Origin: Paraescarpia echinospica
Lineage: Eukaryota; Annelida; Polychaeta; Sabellida; Siboglinidae
Reading direction: 5' to 3'
DNA: 64,000 nt
Assembly: GCA_020002185.1 (NCBI GenBank)
Contig: CM034531.1
Coordinates: 78,712,474 to 78,776,473 of the forward strand
Position 1 is the stretch's first letter. Each line of letters opens with the position of its first letter. Under the pieces are notes generated by a model. The model did no database searches, was not told the origin of the DNA, and worked only from the letters and a program-made list of their open reading frames with translations. The position numbers and the translations under genes are program-made. Positions 57,607-64,000 of the stretch are shown here, in pieces.

Positions 57607-59780
57607 GGGTAGGGTGGGGTAAGAAGCCCCTCGAGGTAAGACGCCCCCTGGGTATTTCAATATTTCGATCGTTTGCTGCCTGTCTCTGGTGGATGAAAAC
57701 AATGCTGCCACCTAGCATTCATTGCGTCCGAACGCGCAAGAACGCTAAAACAACGGTGAGTAACAAAAAAGTGAATTTGAAGTTTTTAGGCTTGTTTAAT
57801 GTTAAAATTTTACATACTAGATGTATGATTATGAGACAGAGATTACGTGCGATATCACGTAGTCGTTACTTTATGCATCGTTTATGTCAGTAGTTTCAAT
57901 TATTACCATGCAAAACGGGCGATAATTAAATGTAATTTGACCATCGGCACATGTCTGCATGAAACCTGGGGGCGAGACGCCCCTTACGACGTGGGGCAAG
58001 ACGCCCCGGGGGGCTTCTTGCCCCTTGAGGGTCGTCTTACCCCACGTTTTTTAATTGTTTGTTTTACACATGCAACATAGGCTAACGTGCAAGGCCTAGC
58101 CTTAGAGCTACAATTAAATATTATTTTATTTATAGTATTTGTATATTATGTTTTATATCATTCTATATTACCAATAATTATTGCATTATATTATGATGTA
58201 ATTGTTATATTAATTGTCCTATTTTATTGTCTGTGTATTTGCAACATGGTATTTATATATATATTGCTTTTTTATTCCTGTATTTTTTCCATAAATTATG
58301 TATAAGCACAGGGCTACAGTGAAAAACTGTATTTTAATCTGAATGTACTAGCCTACCCTGTATAAATACGTTTAAACAAAATAAACAAATATATAAATAA
58401 ATACGGCATGTGTTTGAATGCAAATTTGCAATAGGCCTATGACAGATTGAACATCTAATCACTAATATTTTCTTCTGTAGAAGTGGTCCGCACGTACAAG
58501 CGCAAGTCCGAACGGGGTGCCTTTGGGGACGATGTGTTGAAGTAGGCACTGGCAGCGCTGGAGAATCAGTCTATGAAGGCTGTCAGTCGGCGTTTTGGCA
58601 TTCCGGCCAGGACGCTGCGAAGACACCGCAACAAGAAAGTCGCTACTATGGGATCGTTATCTCTCGGCCCAAGGCAACCAGTACTATCGGCTGACGTGGA
58701 ACGCACGCTGCGCGAACACATCGCGTGTATGGAGAAGTGCCTGTACGGCTTGACGACCGTGGACGTCAGGCGCCTCGCGTACGATCTCGCGGTGAAGCTG
58801 GGGCTTGCGCACACGTTCAACGCCGAAACAAAGATGGCCGGCCGAGACTGGCTTCACGGCTTCTTCAAACGCCACCCTGACCTGGCTATTCGGCAGCCTC
58901 AGGGTACGAACACCGCAAGGGCTGTCGGTTTCAATCGCCCCAAAGTGCAATTGTCCACTGCTGGCCCGCCATCGTCCACTGCTGGCCCGCCACCGTCCAC
59001 TGCTGGGCCGACACCGCCCACTGCTGGCCCGCCAACGACCGCGTCCGCAGGAGTGTCTACCGTTAAGGAGCTGATAAAGCAGCTATCTCTGTTGCTAAAG
59101 ATATCGCGTCCACGTGTAAGATCGCCTATTGCCGAGTGTACCACTGTTCTGACATCGACACCGCATAAGAACAAGTTGGCTATGCAGCAGGCGAAGAAAG
59201 AACGCATACCCAAGCTCAAGAAGAAGTCCCTGGCGACAGGAGTGAAGAGACACACGGCAAAGAAAAGGCGCGTGAACTCCAGTAGCGAGGAGGAAGAATG
59301 GCCCTGCATTATCTGCGGAGAGCCATTCAAAGATAGCAGGTCACGAGAGGTGTGGGTGCAATGTCAACTGCGCAAGAAATGGGCCCACGAAGATTGGACC
59401 GCGGGACAGGCCTTTTTTACGTGTCCCAACTGTGAATCGGAGAGCGATTGACTGTGCATTATGTGCCATCTGTTCATCTGTTGCCTGATGTCGTTTAATA
59501 TGCTTTAATAAAGTTCGTATTTCTTATTTGAAATTATTCAACGCATTTTGCAGATTAAATTTATGTTTGTTTCACCACAATTTCTCATTGGGGCAAGACG
59601 CCCCCTGGGGGCCGGTTGCCCCACACTAAAGGGCGTCTTGCCCCATGTAATGCCTTTGGTGGTGAAACATGGAATAGGTACCCCGCAATCGTGTGCAAGC
59701 GTAAAAACCTCAACATTTTCACTGTATGCTTAAATATGCCCATTTTCCCTTAAGGGGGGGCTCCATGCCCCACCCTACCC
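57607..59780 (+). mobile_element. Pogo-like DNA transposon inside Gypsy B gag
   Basis: Ends: GGGTAGGGTGGGGTAAG at the left and its counterpart GCCCCACCCTACCC at the right. Target duplication TA at 57605-57606 and 59781-59782, the hallmark of the Tc1/mariner-pogo group. Subterminal copies of GGGGCAAGACGCCCC occur near 57625, 57970-58035 and 59590-59645. Without the insert the gag frame reads through exactly. The interior carries one transposase-derived frame (58480-59451). Confidence 0.92.
58480..59451 (+). pseudogene. Pogo-like transposase lacking its DDE domain
   Basis: A preceding acceptor-like CTTCTGTAG leads into VRTYKRKSERGAFGDDV, the psq-type helix-turn-helix start, then TAG at 58543-58545. 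From ATG 58573 a 292-residue frame is open: AVSRRFGIPARTLRRH (second half of the first HTH), a CENP-B-type HTH (GLTTVDVRRLAYDLA to GRDWLHGFFKRHPDL) and AVGFNRPKV. There the catalytic DDE_1 domain should begin, but a proline-rich repeat (STAGPP units, 123-150) stands instead. It continues with a basic stretch (about 205-235) and a C-terminal zinc finger (CIICGEPF, VQCQLRKKWAH, CPNC). Catalysis impossible; DNA binding conceivable only if the shortened first HTH suffices. Confidence 0.85.
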
Positions 59781-59782
59781 TA

Positions 59783-60169
59783 CGACGCCGTCGTTTCATC
59801 GTACGACTGCTTGCACGAACGGAATTTATACCGATCAATCAGTTCGTTTGTCCTCGGAGCGAAGTAGTTGTCAAATCGCTCGAGTACTACTTTTACTGTC
59901 AGTATTTCTGCTGCCGCGCCTTCAATGTTATAATCGAACGAATTGTAAATAACCAACAATTCTGCGCCACCGAATGTCAGTAACATTGCAATCTTCTCTG
60001 CGTTAGTCTTCGTAGTATTCCCTGACGCCAGCAAATACATGTTGAACTGCTGCTTGAAAGTCTGCCAACTTTCCTTCGCGTTTGACCCAGCTAGGCAGAG
60101 TTTAGGCGCCATTAGCCCGGTGAAGTCTGCCATGCTCACGCGTGCGTCTTCTTCGGCTGTTTCCCTCAT
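59783..60169 (-). CDS. gag: Gypsy B gag N-terminus
   Basis: Starts MRETAEEDARVS at 60169. Contains WQTFKQQFNMYLLASGN and RFDNYFAPRTNELIDRYKF, the capsid part of Gypsy gag. The frame is interrupted by the pogo-like insert at the TA 59781-59782 and continues at 57604. Confidence 0.85.
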
Positions 60170-60262
60170 AGCTCACACGTCAAATTCAAATAACTGTTTC
60201 ACTCACAGTATGAGGAAACTGTCCTGTTTCAACACTTCGATGAGTTGATACCATCCCATCCG

Positions 60263-60273
60263 CCTCGTCGCCA
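60263..60273 (-). other. Primer-binding site of Gypsy B
   Basis: TGGCGACGAGG on the minus strand, six bases inside the 5' LTR, identical to that of Gypsy A. Confidence 0.8.
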
Positions 60274-60279
60274 ATTATC

Positions 60280-60451
60280 TGTTGTATATTCAGACACTAC
60301 AGTAACACATACTCGTGGTTCTTAGGGTTGGCACTCAACTGAACTTTATTTGCATATCAGCATATCACTACTCAGTTAGTTCTCAACTACAACGTGTATC
60401 CCTACGCATCACTATACACATAATCCACCACATTGACATGCATATATAACA
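60280..60451 (-). repeat. 5' LTR of Gypsy B
   Basis: 172 bp. On the minus strand it begins TGTTATATATGCATG and contains AATAAA (60345-60350). Target duplication AAACC follows at 60452-60456. Confidence 0.95.
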
Positions 60452-60724
60452 AAACCGGCTCCCCCACCAGGCTTACCTGGTGAGGAGGGTGTGTGGACAC
60501 CCAGCTGGACTAAAAATAAAACCTGTCAAAGGGCGGAGGAGCTCCCAGCCATCCACAATCTGTGTGACCACGGATCAGAATTTATTCTCCGCACCCCACC
60601 GCGAGTCGTAGAAGGCGACTGTGTGGTTAGTGTCAGGAAGGGCATCCGGCTGTAAAACTTGCTCCAATATTTCTTCCAATATGGCAAGCAAATCGCATAG
60701 GCAGGGTACAGCCTTAAGTACTCC

Positions 60725-63645
60725 GTGGGTACAGCCTTAAGTACTCCGTGGGCGTCCTCACCAGCCTACGTCAAGTCGATTGGTGGAGGAGGAGGCCGAG
60801 CCGCAGCACTGAATGACGGTTGCAGACCCGATGCACTGCGGGGAGGCCGGTCTGAAAGGAGAAGATCTCAGGATGTCTGTACGAGAGTGGCTACGTGGAA
60901 CATTGGGAGTATGTCAAGGAGGTCTGGAGAAGTGGTGGACGTGATGGTGAGGAGGAGAGTGAATGTTGCTTGTGTTCAGGAGACCCGGTGGAGAGGAGGC
61001 AGTGTGAAGTGGTTGGGCAGGAGTGGTGAGCGGTACAAGTTCATCTGTGCTGATGGGAATGGTGGCGTTGGAGTGCTGGTCGCGGAGAAGTGGGTAGACC
61101 AGGTGGTGAATGTCAAGAGGGTGAGCGAGCGGATCCTGGTTGTGAAATTGCTGGTAGGGAAGCGACTGGTGAATGTCATCTCAACGTATGCCCCACAGGT
61201 CGGCAGGACACAAGATGAGAAGGTTGCTTTCTGGGATATGTTGATTGAAATTGTGTTCAGGATACCAAGAGGAGAAGCAGTTATCCTGGGCCGGGACCTT
61301 AATGGCCATGTGGGGTCAGCTGCGGATGGATACGAGGGTGTGCATGGAGAAATGGGCTTTGGGGCGAGTAATGCGGAGGGAGAAAGGATCCTAGAGTTTG
61401 GAGACGCGATGGAGATGGTGGTGTGCAACACGTTTTTCAAGAAGGAAGAGAGGCACCTAGTGTCGTACGAGTCCGGTGGTCGCAAAAGTCTGATCGACTT
61501 TCTGATGGTGAGGAAAGTGGACCGTAGACTGGCGAGGAACGTGAAGGTGATTGCTGGTGAGGAGTGTGTTTCGCAGCACCGTCTCGTTGTCGGAGACATG
61601 ACCCTGGGCAGCGGTAGGCGCATTAAGAAGAAACATGTGCCAAGGCTCAGAGTGTGGAAGCTTTCCGAAGAGAAGGCGAGGAATGAGTTCCGGGAGAAGA
61701 TAGCCCACTTGGCTGAGGAAGCAGCTGAAATGAAGGTCGTGGATGGGAGATGGAAAACGATGAAGAAGATATGGCTCAAGGCCACCGAGGAGATTTGCGG
61801 GTGGACAAAAGGTGCGCCTAGGCACAGGGTGACATGGTGGTGGAACGACGAGGTGAAAAGGGTGGTCGATGAGAAGAGGAGCTGCTTCAGAAGGTGGAAA
61901 AGGACGAAGGCGGACAGATTGGCGTACCTCGACGTGACACGCGCGGCTCGGAGATCAGTGTGGCTGGCACAAGATGTGACGTGGCGGAGGGGCCGAGCTG
62001 CCGCATCACAGAGGAGGAAATATCGAATGCGTTGAAGCACACTAAGACGGGGAAGGCAGCGGGTCCATCTGGTGTTGTTTTAGAAATGATGAAGGCAGCA
62101 GGCGACATGGGCGTGGAATGGTTGACTAACCTATGCAACAACATCGTGGCAGAGGGCCGCATTCCCGCCGACTGGAAAAACAGCATCCTAGTCCCTCTAT
62201 TCAAAAGGAAGGGCGATCCCCTAGAGTGTGGTTCTTTCAGGGCCATCAAGCTCCTGGAGCAGGCCATGAAGAGGGTGCTAGTAGTGAGAATAAGAGAGCA
62301 GGTGCAGATCAACGAGATGCAGTTTGGCTTTATGTCAGGGAAAGGGACGACAGATGCCATCTTCATCGTGCGACAAATGCAGGAGAAACACCTGGCCAAG
62401 AAGCTCTACCTAGCCTTTGTCGACCTGGAAAAGGCGTTTGACAGGGTACCAAGGAAGGTGATGAGATGGGCCATGAGAACATCGGGAGTGGAGGAGTGGC
62501 TGGTGAAGGCAGTGATGACGTTGTACAGTGAGGCGAGCACCGTGGTGATGACAGGGCATGGAGACAGCAGCAGCTTTGAGGTGAAGGTGCACCAGGGCTC
62601 AGTATTGAGCCCACTTCTGTTTGCCATTGTGATGGACGTGGTGATGAAGGAGGCGAGAGGAGGACTGCTGTATGCAGATGATCTCGTCCTTATGGCAACG
62701 ACCAGGGAAGAACTAAGAAGGAAGCTGGTGGAGTGGCGCACGAGATTGGTGGCCAAAGGACTGAAGGTGAACGCCGGGAAGGTGATGGTCAGCATAGGTG
62801 ACAGAGGAGTGATGTCAGAGTCTGGTGCGTGGCCATGTAGAGTATGTAGCAAGGGTGTAGCCACAAACTCGCTTCAGTGTACATCGTGTACGAAGTGGGT
62901 CCATAGGAAATGCAGTGGTGTGAAGGGTAGCCTGCAGGCAGTGAGCGCAACGTTTGTGTGCATAAGGTGTCGGGGAGAGGTACCACCTGCAGAAGCGACA
63001 GAAGAGGGCTTGGAGGAGAATGGAGAGACATACAACAGAGTAGACAACTTTTGCTACCTAGGCGACATGCTAAGTGCGAAGGGTGAGGTGGATGCAGCGG
63101 TAACAGCGAGAGTGAGGTGTGCCTGGCAGAAGTTCAGGGAGTTAACACCCTTCTTGACTTCCAAAGCGCCCCCCCCCCCCGAAGATGAAGAGCCAGGTGT
63201 GCACAGCTTGTGTCAGAAGTTGCCTGTTGTATGGGTGTGAGACATGGGCCATGAGGACCGATCATGACACGAGGATGGAAAGGGTTGAGATGAGGATGGT
63301 GAGATGGATGTGTGGCGCATCACTCAGCGACAGACAGCACAGTGCAGAGCTTAGAAGAAGAGTAGGAGTGGAGGCGATTGGTGATGTGATCAGAAGAAGC
63401 AGGCTGAGGTGGTACGGGCATGTAGAGCGAAAGGACGACGAGGACTGGGTGAAGGGCTGTACAAAGTTAGTGGTGGAGGGGACAGCTCCCGTCGGCAGAC
63501 CAAGGAAGACCTGGCAGAACTCTGTGTCTGCAGACTTGAATCTGATGGGTATCGACCATCGGGATACACGGGACCGTGTCAAGTGGAAGAGGGCAATTGG
63601 AAGAAAGGCGAACCCAGCAGAGCCTGGAAACACCGCCTCTAAACG
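60725..63645 (+). pseudogene. RTE-like endonuclease-RT with embedded zinc finger
   Basis: Endonuclease: VATWNIGSMSRRSGEV (60890), VQETRWRGGS (60975), ISTYAPQVGR (61180), ILGRDLNGHVG (61285; R where the family has G), SLIDFLMVRK (61490) and SQHRLVVGDM (61575). The linker before RT is deleted near 61970, with a frame change. RT: GKAAGPSGVVLEMMK (62050), GTTDAIFIVRQMQEKH (62350), FVDLEKAFDRVPR (62420), HQGSVLSPLLFA (62590), LLYADDLVLMA (62670). Next is a zinc finger (CRVCSKGV, CTSCTKWVHRKC, CIRC; 62835-62965), then FCYLGDML. A ten-C run near 63171 shifts frame into the C-terminal part (LLYGCETWAMR, GRPRKTWQ). Confidence 0.88.
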
Positions 63646-63667
63646 ACGATGATGATGATGATGATAT

Positions 63668-64000
63668 TTTTTTTTCATATTATTTGCTGATGACACTAGT
63701 TTGTTTATAAATGATGATCATTTGGATGATATAACTAACAAAATGAACTTTGAATTAAAAAAAATTATAATTTGGCTGAATGCCAACAAACTATCTTTAA
63801 ACATTGATAAGATCCAATACATGATATTTAAAACACCAAACAGAAAACATACCAAACCAACAACACTTAAAATTAATAATAATGCTATTAAACTAGTATC
63901 TTCTACGACATTTCTTGGTGTGATTATTGATAGCAAACTCAACTGGGCTGAACACATTTACAAAGATAAATGTAAAATTTCTAAAGGTGTTGGCATTCTC
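63668..64000 (+). mobile_element. Host LINE, third piece, cut by right window edge
   Basis: RT resumes with ILFADDTSLFINDDHLDD (63680), LNANKLSLNIDK (63780) and FLGVIIDSKLNWAEH (63910). It is open to the window end, apart from the T-run junction at 63668. This is the continuation of the piece ending at 53460. Confidence 0.88.

Larger units (their letters stand above)
53544..60451 (-). mobile_element. Gypsy LTR retrotransposon B, complete ends
   Basis: Two 172-bp LTRs, TGTT...AACA ends, and a 5-bp target duplication AAACC at 53539-53543 and 60452-60456. Minus orientation: LTR, primer site, gag, protease, RT, RNase H, integrase, polypurine tract (53716-53726, CCGGGAAGGAA on the minus strand), LTR. 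The host is the leader of RTE copy 2. Gag is split by a pogo-like transposon and pol has several lesions, so it is immobile. LTRs differ at only a handful of positions, so the insertion is relatively recent. Confidence 0.95.
53461..63660 (+). mobile_element. RTE-like LINE, copy 2, inserted in host LINE and split by Gypsy B
   Basis: Leader 53461-53543 continues at 60457 after Gypsy B is removed. The tail is (GAT)n at 63645-63660. The flanks share ATGATAT (53454-53460 and 63661-63667), though the right one merges with the tail, so the duplication is plausible, not certain. The leader contains a 24-bp tandem duplication (about 60704-60751). RTE-like and different from copy 1. Confidence 0.8.

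Noticed and set aside
60976..62040. 354-codon minus-strand frame
   Set aside because: Antisense shadow of the RTE endonuclease; the plus strand carries the recognisable motifs.

Overview
The window reads as nuclear DNA of an invertebrate metazoan, probably aquatic. Its only recognisable cellular gene is a minus-strand, intron-split cytochrome P450 of the CYP20 type. CYP20 is known from deuterostomes, molluscs and cnidarians and is missing from insects and nematodes. Almost everything else is transposons, their fragments and tandem repeats. I see no rRNA, tRNA or CRISPR, and no bacterial-style operon. Species cannot be named from the sequence.

Region 1 (1-33.5 kb) is the CYP20-like gene on the minus strand. 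Its 5' exon(s) are not identified and its heme-binding 3' exons lie off the left edge. Nine exon positions are supported by acceptor and donor sites and by intron phases that fit end to end. Order of transcription: 33.4, 31.8, 30.3, 13.9 (weaker), 13.7, 9.9, 7.8, 7.4 and 6.75 kb. A block carrying exons 4-6 exists twice (9.56-13.90 and 23.23-27.85 kb); the right-hand copy has a stop codon in its I-helix exon. Introns hold a degenerate Gypsy element (1-4.3 kb), a Gypsy fragment (8.5-9.5 kb), CR1-like, RTE-like and other LINE copies on both strands, a hAT-like deletion derivative (24.9-27.1 kb), microsatellites and a SINE-like element. The two block copies serve as filled/empty sites for each other for the CR1 and hAT insertions.

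Region 2 (34.4-43.6 kb) holds a decayed LINE, a small inverted-repeat MITE, an 87-bp minisatellite of about 42 units (37.76-41.40 kb), and a decayed SWIM-type transposase-like gene with an internal coding minisatellite.

Region 3 (43.7-64.0 kb) is one nested stack. A host LINE starts near 43.7 kb and is cut into three pieces (to 45,924; 53,266-53,460; 63,668 to the edge). The first cut holds a CR1-like LINE (45,925-53,265) with a 6-bp target duplication. That CR1 carries a Mutator-like DNA transposon relic in its 5' part. The second cut holds an RTE-like LINE (53,461-63,660), whose 5' leader contains a Gypsy element (53,544-60,451; 172-bp LTRs, 5-bp target duplication). The Gypsy gag gene contains a pogo-like DNA transposon (57,607-59,780, TA duplication). 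The pogo transposase reading frame has lost its catalytic domain but keeps DNA-binding and zinc-finger parts. The deepest path is four elements: host LINE > RTE > Gypsy > pogo.

No intact autonomous transposon is present: every copy has stops, frameshifts or deletions. Coordinates of splice sites, LTRs and target duplications were read base by base; other repeat edges are approximate.
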